Shown here: in pieces, positions 18,293 through 27,059 of the stretch | How the letters are laid out: each line of letters begins with the position of its first letter | Position numbering within the stretch: the stretch's first letter is position 1 | Source of the DNA: Lewinellaceae bacterium | Lineage (GTDB): Bacteria > Bacteroidota > Bacteroidia > Chitinophagales > Saprospiraceae | Length of the DNA: 64,000 bases | Direction: 5' to 3' | Assembly: GCA_020636095.1 (NCBI GenBank) | Contig: JACJYN010000002.1 | Location: forward strand, 1,550,001 to 1,614,000 | Notes under the pieces: generated by a model | Seen by the model: only the letters and a program-made list of their open reading frames with translations | Told to the model about the DNA's origin: nothing | Database searches by the model: none | Position numbers and translations under genes: made by a program

Positions 18293-19636
18293 ATGAAACC
18301 CAGCATACCCAAGGGGACCCGCGATTTCTCCCCCGAAGAAGTGAATAAACGGAACTACATCTTCGACACCGTCCGCGAGGTGTTCGTGCGCTATGGCTAT
18401 CAGCCGATCGAGACGCCGGCCATGGAAAACCTGAGTACCCTGACCGGCAAGTACGGTGAGGAAGGCGACAAGCTGCTCTTCAAAGTACTCAACAACGGCG
18501 ACTTTCTGGCCAAGGCCGACGAGAAAGCCCTGGATAACCGCGACTCCAACCAGCTCATTCCTTCCATTTCCAAACGGGGGTTGCGCTACGACCTGACGGT
18601 GCCCTTTGCCCGCTACGTGGTCATGCGGCAACACGAGGTCACTTTCCCCTTCAAGCGCTACCAGATACAGCCCGTCTGGCGGGCCGACCGGCCGCAGAGA
18701 GGCCGTTATCAGGAGTTCTACCAGTGCGATGTGGACGTGGTGGGCTCGGATGCGCTCGTCTACGAGGCGGAACTGGCGCAAATCTACGATGAAGTCTTCG
18801 CCCGGCTGGGGCTGGAGGTGGCCATCAAGATCAACAACCGCAAGGTGCTGGCCGGCATCGCCGAAGCCGCCGGCATCAGCGACTCCTTTATGGATATGAC
18901 CATCGCCATCGACAAGCTGGATAAGATTGGCATGGAGGGCGTAGAAAAAGAGATGGCCGGACGGGGTATCCCACCAGCCGCTATCGATACAATCAAAACC
19001 ATCCTGCAAGCTAAAAGCCTGGAGAAACTGAAGCCGCTACTGGCCAACAGCGCTACCGGCCTGAAGGGCGTGGAAGAGCTGGAAGTTGTTTTCGATTATC
19101 TGGGCATCGGCGAAACGGCCAACGAGATCACGTTCGATATCACACTGGCGCGAGGGCTGAGTTACTACACCGGCTGCATCTTCGAAGTGCAGGCCAAAGG
19201 CGTTCAGATGGGCAGCATTGGCGGCGGCGGCCGCTATGACGACCTGACCGGCGTGTTCGGCATGCCCGGCATCTCCGGCGTAGGCGTCTCCTTCGGGGCC
19301 GAGCGCATCTTCGACGTCATGGAGGAACTGAAGCTTTTCCCCGAAGATAGCGCCATCCGGCTAAAAGCGGTATTCCTGGCCTTCGACGACGCCAGCCACC
19401 GCTATGCTTTCCGCTGCCTGCGAAAGTTGCGAGCCGCCGGTATCAACGCTGAGATTTACCCCGAACCCACCAAGATGGGCAAGCAGTTCAAATACGTAGA
19501 TAAGCGCAACGCCCCCTACGCCATCGTCATCGGCAGCAACGAGATGGCCACCGGCGAACTGGCTTTCAAAAATATGAAAACGGGCGAGCAGGAAGGGCTG
19601 AAACTGGAGGAGATTATCGAACGGTTGAAGGGGTAG
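18293..19636 (+). CDS. hisS: Histidine--tRNA ligase
   Basis: Class II synthetase charging tRNA-His in the cytoplasm. It has 447 residues. The N-terminus KGTRDFSPEEVNKRNYIFD is diagnostic. Motif 2 lies around VWRADRPQRGRYQEFYQCDVDVVG, the histidine-binding loop is LARGLSYYTGCIFEV, and motif 3 is GVSFGAERI. The C-terminal anticodon-binding domain covers about 350-447. It lies 74 bases after pheS and is probably partly cotranscribed with it. Confidence 0.97.
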   Translation: MKPSIPKGTRDFSPEEVNKRNYIFDTVREVFVRYGYQPIETPAMENLSTLTGKYGEEGDKLLFKVLNNGDFLAKADEKALDNRDSNQLIPSISKRGLRYDLTVPFARYVVMRQHEVTFPFKRYQIQPVWRADRPQRGRYQEFYQCDVDVVGSDALVYEAELAQIYDEVFARLGLEVAIKINNRKVLAGIAEAAGISDSFMDMTIAIDKLDKIGMEGVEKEMAGRGIPPAAIDTIKTILQAKSLEKLKPLLANSATGLKGVEELEVVFDYLGIGETANEITFDITLARGLSYYTGCIFEVQAKGVQMGSIGGGGRYDDLTGVFGMPGISGVGVSFGAERIFDVMEELKLFPEDSAIRLKAVFLAFDDASHRYAFRCLRKLRAAGINAEIYPEPTKMGKQFKYVDKRNAPYAIVIGSNEMATGELAFKNMKTGEQEGLKLEEIIERLKG

Positions 19637-19662
19637 TGGCGCTAAATAGATGCTGGGAGTAT

Positions 19663-19730
19663 TCGGAATTCGGTGTTCGCAGGTTCGCAGAGCGTCCTCC
19701 CGAACACCGAACACCAAATTCGTCCCTCCC
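19663..19730. repeat. Dispersed heptad-word repeat after hisS
   Basis: Seven-base words on both strands (GGTATTCGG-type, then CCGAACA, CCGAACA, CCAAATT) face each other and can fold into a hairpin. It belongs to the same word family as the array at 3236-3963. Confidence 0.55.
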
Positions 19731-19773
19731 CTGACGGATGCCCTTTAAAGACACAGAAAATTGAACTACCGCT

Positions 19774-20391
19774 ATGAAAGCTCATTTACTAACCACCCTT
19801 GCCCTCCTCCTTGGCATCTCCACCCTTTCCGGGCAGGTAGTGCTGCGCAATTCCCTCACCAATAAAACCAGGACTCTCAAGGCAGAAGGGCAGATCGGCC
19901 TGGGCATCCCCGTCGAGGGGCCGGAGCTAACCTGCGGCTACCGCCTGCTGAAAGGTAAGCTGCAGGACACCCAAAAGGGAGTGATCCGGGTGCTGCCGGA
20001 AGGCGAAGTAAAAACGATGATGTTCAACAACGGGCTGGCAAAGAAAGAAGAGATTCAGTACGAAAATATAAAAGCACTGCGGCCTATCTCCTACGCCATT
20101 CCGGATATTGACTACCTCACCTACCGGAACAAGGGAGCGAAAGGCTGGGCGAATATGGGCGGCATCCTCACCACCCTGGGCGCCCTCAGCGCGCTGGTAG
20201 TTGCGCCTCTGGTGAGCATCGACTACGGCAAGAGCACATTCAATTCCAGCCAGTATTTTCGTTTAGCGGGCTATAGCCTGGGCGTTACAGGAGTAGGCGC
20301 CGCGCTGCTCATCGGCAGTAAAAAGCGCCGTTTCGATATACAACGCCCCGGGCAGGCGGCCAGCAGGAAACTTTGGGTAATAGAAGAATAA
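19774..20391 (+). CDS. Secreted or envelope protein of unknown function
   Basis: 205 residues. The signal peptide MKAHLLTTLALLLGISTLSGQ is followed by a small beta-rich part (LTNKTRTLKAEGQIGLGIPVEG, GVIRVLPEGEVKTMMFNNGLAKKEEIQYENIKAL). Two hydrophobic segments come next (about 128-148 and 165-182), and a basic tail SKKRRFDIQRPGQ. The fold suggests an inner-membrane anchored protein with its N-terminal domain in the periplasm. It ends 3 bases before the gatA ATG, so the two are likely cotranscribed. No family is recognised. Confidence 0.75.
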   Translation: MKAHLLTTLALLLGISTLSGQVVLRNSLTNKTRTLKAEGQIGLGIPVEGPELTCGYRLLKGKLQDTQKGVIRVLPEGEVKTMMFNNGLAKKEEIQYENIKALRPISYAIPDIDYLTYRNKGAKGWANMGGILTTLGALSALVVAPLVSIDYGKSTFNSSQYFRLAGYSLGVTGVGAALLIGSKKRRFDIQRPGQAASRKLWVIEE

Positions 20392-20393
20392 GC

Positions 20394-21836
20394 ATGACCA
20401 GATACACGACACTACAGCAAGTTCAGGAAGCCATCCACGCCGGCAGGGAAAGCTGTGAAAGTATAGTGCAATACTATCTCTCCCGGATCGAAGCCACGAA
20501 GCACCTCAATGCCTATGTCGAAACCTACTCCGAGGAAGCCCTGGAGCGCGCCCGCCGGTTGGACGCCCGCTACCGGGAGAACCCGGAGGCGGTAGGGCGG
20601 CTCTTCGGTATGGTGCTTTCACACAAAGATGTGATCTGTTATAAAGGCCATGGGGTGACCGCCGGCTCAAAGATTCTGGAAGGCTTCACTTCCCTCTTCT
20701 CCGCCACCGCAATCGAACGCCTGCTGGCGGAAGACGCCATCCTGATCGGCAGGGTCAACTGCGACGAATTTGCCATGGGGTCCAGCAATGAAACCTCCAT
20801 ATACGGCCCCACCCGTAATGCGGCCAACCCTGCCAAGGTGCCGGGCGGCTCTTCGGGCGGCTCGGCGGTGGCAGTACAGACGGACACCTGCCTGGCCTCT
20901 CTGGGATCCGATACCGGTGGTTCGGTGCGCCAGCCGGCGGCCTTCTGTGGGGTGATCGGCTTTAAGCCAACCTACGGGCGCATCTCCCGCTACGGCCTGC
21001 TGGCCTACGGGTCTTCCTTTGACCAAATCGGCATCCTGGCAAATTCCATTGAGGACACCGCCTTACTCCTGGAAATAATGGCGGGCCCGGATGGCCATGA
21101 TAGCACCGCCAGCCAAAAGCCGGTGCCGGCTTACTCCAATTTGTCCACAATTGATAAAAAGGCGAGGGTGGCCTACTTCAACACTGCCCTGGAACATCCC
21201 AGCCTCGATGAACGGGTAAGAACCCAGTGTCAGGCGCTCATCGGGCAGTTGCGGGAAGCTGGACATGAGGTAGAAGGGGTCGATTTCGAATATCTCGACT
21301 ATATCATTCCCGCTTATTACGTACTGACTACCGCCGAGGCGTCCACCAACCTGTCTCGCTACGACGGCATCCGCTACGGCTACCGCAGCCCCAACGCCAC
21401 GGACCTAATGAGCACCTACAAAAAGTCGCGAACCGAGGGCTTCGGTACGGAGGCCAAGCGCCGGATCATGCTGGGTACGTTCGTATTGAGCGCCGGCTAC
21501 TACGATGCCTACTACTCCAAAGCTCAGAAGGTGCGCCGCCTCATCAAAGAAAAAACGGACGAGATTTTCGAGGCGTACGATTTCATTCTAATGCCCGCCG
21601 CTCCGGGCGCCGCCTGGAATCTGGGCGAAAAGATGGACGATCCCGTCGCGATGTATCTGGCCGACATTTTCACCGTTCAGGCCAATATGGCCGGCATACC
21701 GGCCCTTGCGCTGCCCATGGGGCAGGATGCCGACGGGATGCCCGTTGGTATTCAGTTCATGGCTCCTAAGTTCGGGGAAGCAATGCTGCTGGGTTTTGGA
21801 AAAACGGTATTGTCTTTGAAAAAAGAGACGGATTAG
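20394..21836 (+). CDS. gatA: Asp-tRNA(Asn)/Glu-tRNA(Gln) amidotransferase subunit A
   Basis: Glutaminase subunit of GatCAB, which releases ammonia from glutamine to amidate mischarged tRNA. It has 480 residues from the ATG at 20394; a TTG at 20373 would extend into the previous gene and is less likely. The amidase-signature triad is visible: Lys78 in LSHKDV, the Ser in PGGSSGGSAV (about 153-154), and Ser177 in GSDTGGSVRQPA. The typical GatA C-terminus (YDAYYSKAQKVRRLIKEKTDE, MAGIPALALPMG, GIQFMAPKFGEAMLL) is complete. gatB and gatC are elsewhere. Confidence 0.96.
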   Translation: MTRYTTLQQVQEAIHAGRESCESIVQYYLSRIEATKHLNAYVETYSEEALERARRLDARYRENPEAVGRLFGMVLSHKDVICYKGHGVTAGSKILEGFTSLFSATAIERLLAEDAILIGRVNCDEFAMGSSNETSIYGPTRNAANPAKVPGGSSGGSAVAVQTDTCLASLGSDTGGSVRQPAAFCGVIGFKPTYGRISRYGLLAYGSSFDQIGILANSIEDTALLLEIMAGPDGHDSTASQKPVPAYSNLSTIDKKARVAYFNTALEHPSLDERVRTQCQALIGQLREAGHEVEGVDFEYLDYIIPAYYVLTTAEASTNLSRYDGIRYGYRSPNATDLMSTYKKSRTEGFGTEAKRRIMLGTFVLSAGYYDAYYSKAQKVRRLIKEKTDEIFEAYDFILMPAAPGAAWNLGEKMDDPVAMYLADIFTVQANMAGIPALALPMGQDADGMPVGIQFMAPKFGEAMLLGFGKTVLSLKKETD

Positions 21837-21852
21837 AGTTGTATGTTACCGG

Positions 21853-21963
21853 GCTACCCGTCTAAGATTGGACACGGTTAGAAGCAGGTAAGCCCAGGCA
21901 GCCTGCCGCGGTTGCGAACAGCGAATACCGAACCGCGAACTCGTCCAACCCTGGAATGGTAGC
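21853..21963. repeat. Dispersed palindromic element, inverted copy of the 47.9-48.1 kb repeat
   Basis: The ends GCTACC-N9-TTGGAC and their complement act like terminal inverted repeats. Inside are CAGGC-A-GCCTG and the heptad words GCGAACA, GCGAATA, CCGAACC, GCGAACT. A stretch of 97 bases is the reverse complement of the copies at 47889-48126 with one mismatch. A partial second unit follows to about 22015. Confidence 0.8.
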
Positions 21964-22029
21964 CTGTTACCGGGCTAAAATGTTGGTAACTAAATACTAA
22001 GATTGGACGAGGTTGCCAAAAAGAATGCT

Positions 22030-22037
22030 TATTTTTG
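22030..22037 (+). promoter_or_regulatory. Candidate promoter of the MltD-like gene
   Basis: TATTTTTG matches TAnnTTTG, and a TTG lies 17 bases upstream, the expected -33/-7 spacing. It predicts a leader of about 165 nt. Confidence 0.5.
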
Positions 22038-22206
22038 TAAAATGGGCGAATTTTATTTCGGGAAAGCCTCGTTCAACCGGCTATGCAACTAAAGCCGGTT
22101 CCTGCCGTATACCAGACTTGGCGCGGTGGCGGAAATATCAGCAAGCCATTTTTTACGTTGCTGGTATTATTTTTTAACTAACTCCAGTATGATGGAACTA
22201 CCTAGT

Positions 22207-23613
22207 ATGAGAAAATCTTTTTCTCTGGCGGCAAGCCTTATTTTCTTCTTATTCCTCCCCCTCCTCTTGCCAGCCACAAACGACCCTGTTTACGATGAAG
22301 CGGCGGTCATTGAACGGCTGAAATCCATCGAAAACCCTCTGGTGGAAAACCGCTATAATTCCATTGTCAGAGGATATATCAAAGGATACCTGTTCTGGAA
22401 CCGCGACAAGACAGAGCGCATTCTGGGGCGTACGGTATTGTACTTCCCACTAATGGAGGAATACCTGAGCAAGCGAAACATGCCGGATAAGCTCAAGTAC
22501 CTGTCGGTAGTGGAATCGGCACTCTATCCCCATGGCGTTTCCAGGGTGGGCGCCGTTGGCCTGTGGCAGTTCATGCCCGAGACGGGTAAGGAATATGGCC
22601 TGGAGATCAATGAGTTTGTAGATGAACGTAAAGACCCGAATAAATCTACCCAGGCGGCGCTGGATTACCTGTCCCGCCAATACATGAAATACGGAGACTG
22701 GGCGCTCGCCCTGGCAGCTTACAATAGCGGTTCCGGCCGGGTAAGCCGGGCCATCAAGCGGGGCCGCAGCAAAAACTTCTGGCGCATCCGCCGCTATCTA
22801 CCGCGCGAAACGCGCAACTATGTACCTGCTTACATTGCGGCCACCTACATGATGGAGTACTACAAAGAGCATGAAATCACGCCCGATTACCCGGCGCTGG
22901 ATTATCAGATCACCGAGACCCTGAAGGTCTATAATCACTTTAGCTTTAACCGCATTGCTCAGGTCACGGGCCTTTCGCTGGAAGTTATTGAAATGTTAAA
23001 CCCGGCTTATAAAAAAGGAATTATTCCGGACAACATAAAGGGCAACTACCTCATTTTGCCCAAAAGAGTCATGCCTGCATTTAAAGACTATCTGGAAGCC
23101 CTGCGGCCCGATCAGCTGTCAGACCACTTCTTTGATGACTCACCGGTCCTTCTCCAAAAGCAACAGGAGAACTGGAAGGAAAAATACATCCGGCAGACCT
23201 ATGTGGTCAAAAAAGGTGAAAGCCTGAAAAAGATCGCTAAAAACCTGAAGTGTACGGTCCATCAGATCATAGCCTGGAACGGGCTGCCGTCCACTGATCT
23301 TAAGGAAGGGCAAAAATTACTGATCTACCAGCCAAAGGAATTCAAGCGCTTCAAGCCGCTGGAAAAAATGGAAGAACTTCCCCTCGCACCAGGCATCGCA
23401 CTAAAGGGGCGGCAAATTCAACCCTCCCGGCAATATCCTTCAGACGCCGCATTTAACCAATTGATCTATATCGTCCAAAATAAAGGCACACTGGAACGAA
23501 TCTACCGCCAGATACCAGGCGCTTCTCTGCCGGGGCTCATCGGGCTAAATGGCATTCCCCCCAATCACAAGTTGAAACCCGGTGACGTGCTGAAGGTCCA
23601 GAGGATAAAATAA
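22207..23613 (+). CDS. MltD-like lytic murein transglycosylase with two LysM domains
   Basis: Cleaves peptidoglycan glycan strands, making 1,6-anhydromuramyl ends in the periplasm. It has 468 residues from the ATG at 22207, preferred because the signal peptide MRKSFSLAASLIFFLFLPLLLP starts there. The SLT domain (about 85-230) carries the catalytic Glu103 in VVESALYPHG, then GAVGLWQFMPETG and LAAYNSGSGRV. The first LysM (about 337-380, YVVKKGESLKKIAKNLKC) and a more diverged C-terminal LysM-like domain (about 422-468) bind glycan. A strong terminator follows directly. Confidence 0.94.
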   Translation: MRKSFSLAASLIFFLFLPLLLPATNDPVYDEAAVIERLKSIENPLVENRYNSIVRGYIKGYLFWNRDKTERILGRTVLYFPLMEEYLSKRNMPDKLKYLSVVESALYPHGVSRVGAVGLWQFMPETGKEYGLEINEFVDERKDPNKSTQAALDYLSRQYMKYGDWALALAAYNSGSGRVSRAIKRGRSKNFWRIRRYLPRETRNYVPAYIAATYMMEYYKEHEITPDYPALDYQITETLKVYNHFSFNRIAQVTGLSLEVIEMLNPAYKKGIIPDNIKGNYLILPKRVMPAFKDYLEALRPDQLSDHFFDDSPVLLQKQQENWKEKYIRQTYVVKKGESLKKIAKNLKCTVHQIIAWNGLPSTDLKEGQKLLIYQPKEFKRFKPLEKMEELPLAPGIALKGRQIQPSRQYPSDAAFNQLIYIVQNKGTLERIYRQIPGASLPGLIGLNGIPPNHKLKPGDVLKVQRIK

Positions 23614-23635
23614 TTAACAAACCTGATCTTGAAAG

Positions 23636-23674
23636 CGACAGCGGGCGGCCCAAAATTTGGGCCGCCCGCTGTCG
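23636..23674 (+). terminator. Strong hairpin terminator after the transglycosylase gene
   Basis: 19-bp perfect arms (CGACAGCGGGCGGCCCAAA and complement) with a 1-base centre, preceded by GAAAG and followed by a short T run, 22 bases after the stop. Confidence 0.8.
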
Positions 23675-24299
23675 TTTGGATATCTTTCGTTGGGCGCCCG
23701 GCCTACAGCAAAGTTATTGCCGGGATTAGCAGAAAAAAATTATTTTTTCCAACTATATACAATACTTCCGGAAAGGGTTCCGTTAATAGGGTATTATTTT
23801 GATCAACAAACCCTTTTTTAATAAAATCTCCTTATCGAAGCACCATTCTACACGCCAAAATTAAGATTGATCAAAACCTTCAATTCCCTGAATGGCCCAA
23901 ACCTCTACCTTTCTGATGCCCGCTGAGGCACTCTTTTTATTCCATTGTAATTCATTATTCCACGGCAATGCTGTTGCCGGCAACTCTACCCTTTTTTAGG
24001 GTATACTGTGAGAAAGCACACTATTTTTTTCGCTATGTTTTACCCTGCATAGCCCCAGGCGCCCAATGCCGCACAACGGCACGCCCCAAAGAAAACAATT
24101 GTCACCCAAACCGCCTTTTGAAACCATCTACCCCCCTCCGTGAAGTAGTGCTTTGCTGCACACTTCATGGCAGACCGTGGAGGACGCTGCGAGGCGCTCC
24201 TTCACGGCCCCCTTTTCCTGAATCATGCCTCACGGCGTTTTCAGGGCCAAACCGATGAAAACAAACTTGCACGAACCATTGAGAGAGTAGTTTAAACCA
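23675..24299. other. Gene-free stretch with possible structured RNA
   Basis: No convincing coding frame; the open frame at 23968-24258 has no protein-like composition. It holds several local inverted repeats, for example around 24139-24220 (CCTCCGTGAAG, CACTTCATGG, CCGTGGAGG, CCTTCACGG). It ends in a terminator-like hairpin with six T at 24300-24343. That would make sense if a short untranslated transcript runs rightward. Confidence 0.4.
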
Positions 24300-24343
24300 G
24301 CAGCCGGCGGGCAAAGGCAACACATCCCGCCGCTGCCTTTTTT
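24300..24343 (+). terminator. Orphan intrinsic terminator
   Basis: GCAGC(C)GGCGGG pairs with CCCGCCGCTGC, with a one-base bulge, across a 14-base loop, then C and T6. No gene on the plus strand ends here, the nearest being 690 bases upstream with its own terminator. Confidence 0.6.
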
Positions 24344-24412
24344 CTGGTTCGGGCCATAATCCTAAAAACGGTATTCGGCAGTTAGTTACGCCTTTTTTAC
24401 TCTTTTCTGCTG

Positions 24413-24436
24413 TAAGGGCTTCTTTGGAAGCCCTTA
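24413..24436. terminator. Hairpin over the stop codon of the serine-hydrolase homologue
   Basis: TAAGGGCTTC-TTTG-GAAGCCCTTA is a perfect 10-bp stem. The minus-strand stop codon is part of it. There is no clear U-tract on the minus strand. Confidence 0.45.
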
Positions 24437-25639
24437 TTTATTGGCCTCCTCCCGATAGAGTTCTTCCAGCATTTCAAAACCCATTTCGCGGATATCATTG
24501 GCGGAATTGGACAGTAGGACCACTCCGATACCTGCATCTTTGATGAAGCCGATAAAAGACCGGAAACCCGCCGTTCCTCCGTACATCCAAACTACCGGCT
24601 GATTGGATTGGGCATTGAGTTTGGATATCAGCCATCCATAGCCTGCCTCTGTTGGGCTCGGCAAACCCGGGAATTCCACATCCACCCTGGCTTGTTGCGC
24701 CTGCTCCATAACTGCCGAGTATCTGGACTTATCTACCTTTAAATTGGCCAGGACGAAGGTAGCCAGGCCTTCCGCTGTAGATTTCAGCCCTGCGGCCGGC
24801 GCCAGCCCGTCGAAATTCCACCACGGCGCGGGCCTGCCTTTGCTATCGTGCCCCCGGGCCAGCCGTTGGCTTTGCTCGGCGGACAGGTGAATGCGCGTGT
24901 CTTTAATACCTAATGGGCGCAACAACTCCTGCTCCAGCAGCTCTTCGAAGGGCAGGCCGTTCATATCGGCAAGCAGATGCCCGGCCAGGGCAATGCCTAT
25001 ATTGGAGTAGTGAAAACTGGAACCAGGCTGCGATTTCAGCGGATATTCAGCAATTTGGAAATAGAAATCCCGCTTGGTAAAGCCCTCCCGGGGCCCCTGC
25101 AGATAAGTGCCGGTTCCAATGGGATGCCAGTCGTATAAACCATGGCCTGAATTGGGCAGCCCGGAAGTATGGGTCGCCAGGTCACAAAAAGCAATGCAAA
25201 CTTCATCCCCCAAAGGGTCAGCTGTGCAACTCAGAATACGCTCGGGGCGGCGGGAGGAGCTGGTTGGCAATATAACCTCAACACAGCGTTGAGGGTGAAA
25301 CGCAGGTGCGCCGGCCCCCTTGGGTAGATAGGGGTCGATCGGGCTACCCAGGCCGAATTTTCCATCCATCGCCTGCTTCACCATCAGGGTAGTGGTAAAA
25401 ACGCTGGTCAGGGCGCCCAGTTCAAAAAGGGTATGCTCATCGGGCCTTATCTCCTCCTGCCGGCTTATCTGCCCATAGCCTTTATAATAAACCTGCCCGT
25501 CTTTGATAAGAGCGGCCACCAGGCCGGGATTGCGGCCTTTTCTAATATAGGCTTCGGCCTGCTCTTCTATTCCTGATGGGAACTGAGCAACCGCCATGGC
25601 GGTAAAACATAGTAATATTATGGTCGGAAAATGTTTCAT
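24434..25639 (-). CDS. Serine beta-lactamase-family protein lacking the SxxK catalytic residues
   Basis: 401 residues with a signal peptide (MKHFPTIILLCFTAMAVAQ) and the overall layout of class C beta-lactamase/esterase EstB-type hydrolases (PF00144): LVAALIKDGQVYYKGYGQ, HTSGLPNSG, FHYSNIGIALAGHLL (the YSN box), LGIKDTRIHLS. Where active members read SxTKxFT, this one reads A76-L-T-S79-VFT, so both the nucleophilic Ser and the Lys are replaced. Codons GCC and AGC are unambiguous. It is probably a catalytically dead, ligand-binding or scaffold relative, or an early pseudogene that keeps its frame. It is divergent from the potassium channel gene. Confidence 0.88.
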   Translation of the reverse strand: MKHFPTIILLCFTAMAVAQFPSGIEEQAEAYIRKGRNPGLVAALIKDGQVYYKGYGQISRQEEIRPDEHTLFELGALTSVFTTTLMVKQAMDGKFGLGSPIDPYLPKGAGAPAFHPQRCVEVILPTSSSRRPERILSCTADPLGDEVCIAFCDLATHTSGLPNSGHGLYDWHPIGTGTYLQGPREGFTKRDFYFQIAEYPLKSQPGSSFHYSNIGIALAGHLLADMNGLPFEELLEQELLRPLGIKDTRIHLSAEQSQRLARGHDSKGRPAPWWNFDGLAPAAGLKSTAEGLATFVLANLKVDKSRYSAVMEQAQQARVDVEFPGLPSPTEAGYGWLISKLNAQSNQPVVWMYGGTAGFRSFIGFIKDAGIGVVLLSNSANDIREMGFEMLEELYREEANK

Positions 25640-25662
25640 GGGGTAAAGTTTTAGCGTAACTA

Positions 25663-25720
25663 GCAGGAAGGAAATGCAACTTTGAAATTGAAGAGCATTT
25701 TGAGTTGCGCATTTTCCTGC
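25663..25720. repeat. Imperfect hairpin in a divergent promoter region
   Basis: GCAGGAAGGAAATGCAACT (25663-25681) faces AGTTGCGCATTTTCCTGC (25703-25720). It sits 24 bases upstream of the serine-hydrolase homologue ATG. It may be an operator or another palindromic intergenic unit. Confidence 0.45.
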
Positions 25721-25839
25721 CCCGCCGTATTTTGGAGCTTAGAGTGTGTTCAAAATAACCAAATATCAGTAATACTTTGATGATTGGAATCAGCCTACGA
25801 GTATGATTTTCATCAACGGGCAAAGAAAGAACGCTAAGA

Positions 25840-26904
25840 ATGCAAAGACCCAAAGTGAATTGGAATATTTATACAGTGCCCTCTTCGTTTCTCAGCATAC
25901 GGGTAGCGATTGCCCTGGCGCTGACAGAGTTTCTGATCGGGGTGGGAGGCTATATGGCCATTGAAGGCTATGGCCTGATCAACGCTTTATATATGACGGT
26001 GATCACCATATCCACCGTAGGTTTCAGTGAAATCCAACCGCTGAGCCCGTTGGGCCGAATATTCACTTCGGTTCTCATTACCGCCAATATCGGTATCTTT
26101 GCTTATGTGTTGGCAGCCTTTTCCTATTATGTCATTCAAGGAGAAATCTTCAAGAACATGCACCTCAATCTGATCAATAGTTCTATCGATAAGCTGGAAA
26201 ACCACATCATCCTATGTGGATTTGGCAGATACGGGCGGGAGATCGCCCTTCATTTCGAAAAGCACAAGCTGCCCTTCGTCGTCCTGGACCTGGACCCGGC
26301 CCGGATCGAACAACTTCAAAAAAGCGAGGAAAAAACGTTGTACCTGGAAGAAGACGCTACCCACGACGAAGCCCTCATCAAGGCGGGCATCAAGCGCGCC
26401 CGCGCCCTCATTTCCGCTCTGCCCGATGATTCCGACAACGTATTCGTCGTACTCACCGCCCGGCAGATCAGCCCCAAGCTCAACATTATCAGCCGGGCCA
26501 AGGATCCCCGGTCTCAGAAAAAATTATTTATGGCAGGCGCTGACCACGTAGTGATGCCGGAACAGATCGGCGGTTTCTATATGGCCACCCTGGTGAGCAA
26601 ACCGGGCGCCGTAGAGTTCTTCTCCTTCATCACCAGCGAATACCGGTCCGATATCGGCTTCGAAGAAGTGACCTTCGACCACCTGCCTCCTGAATGCCGG
26701 GGCCGCTCACTCAGCCAGCTCAACATCCGCGAAAGTACCGGAGCCAACATCATCGGCTATAAAGCGCCCGACGGGCACTATGAGGTCAACCCGGCGCCGA
26801 CTACCGTGCTCGGCCCGGGGTCCAGCTATATCGTTCTGGGAAGCGACCAGCAGTTGAAGCAACTGCGCTATTATCTGGAGCATTATCCGGAAAAGATAAT
26901 GTGA
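25840..26904 (+). CDS. Two-TM potassium channel with RCK (TrkA-N/TrkA-C) domains
   Basis: 354 residues resembling MthK-type ligand-gated K+ channels of the inner membrane. A first helix (about 21-41) is followed by a pore loop with the filter TVGFSE (59-64, a variant of TVGYGD) and a second helix (about 75-97). The RCK N domain has the Rossmann motif GFGRYG and acidic LDLDPARIEQL, typical of NAD or nucleotide sensing. A TrkA-C domain (about 260-345) follows. Ser in place of the usual Gly after the aromatic residue of the filter occurs in some bacterial homologues, so K+ selectivity is likely but not certain. Confidence 0.93.
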   Translation: MQRPKVNWNIYTVPSSFLSIRVAIALALTEFLIGVGGYMAIEGYGLINALYMTVITISTVGFSEIQPLSPLGRIFTSVLITANIGIFAYVLAAFSYYVIQGEIFKNMHLNLINSSIDKLENHIILCGFGRYGREIALHFEKHKLPFVVLDLDPARIEQLQKSEEKTLYLEEDATHDEALIKAGIKRARALISALPDDSDNVFVVLTARQISPKLNIISRAKDPRSQKKLFMAGADHVVMPEQIGGFYMATLVSKPGAVEFFSFITSEYRSDIGFEEVTFDHLPPECRGRSLSQLNIRESTGANIIGYKAPDGHYEVNPAPTTVLGPGSSYIVLGSDQQLKQLRYYLEHYPEKIM

Positions 26905-27059
26905 TACGGCTATTCAGCATTTCGCTTTTAGCTGTTCGCAAAGACGTCTACCGGGACCCCAAATTTATTCGGGCCGAAGAGAGGCATCATCACCTAACCG
27001 GGAAGGGTGGCCGCAGTGGCCGCTTATCGTCTGCGACGCCAAAAAATTGGGCGGGCCTG

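Noticed and set aside
21840..22130. tRNA-like stem-loops in the gap before the transglycosylase gene
   Set aside because: No cloverleaf with T-loop GGTTCRA and matching acceptor arm could be built; the stems belong to the dispersed repeat.
23968..24258. 96-codon frame in the gap after the transglycosylase gene
   Set aside because: Composition (many Cys, Arg and Pro in no pattern) and lack of any motif suggest chance; a structured RNA is a better guess.
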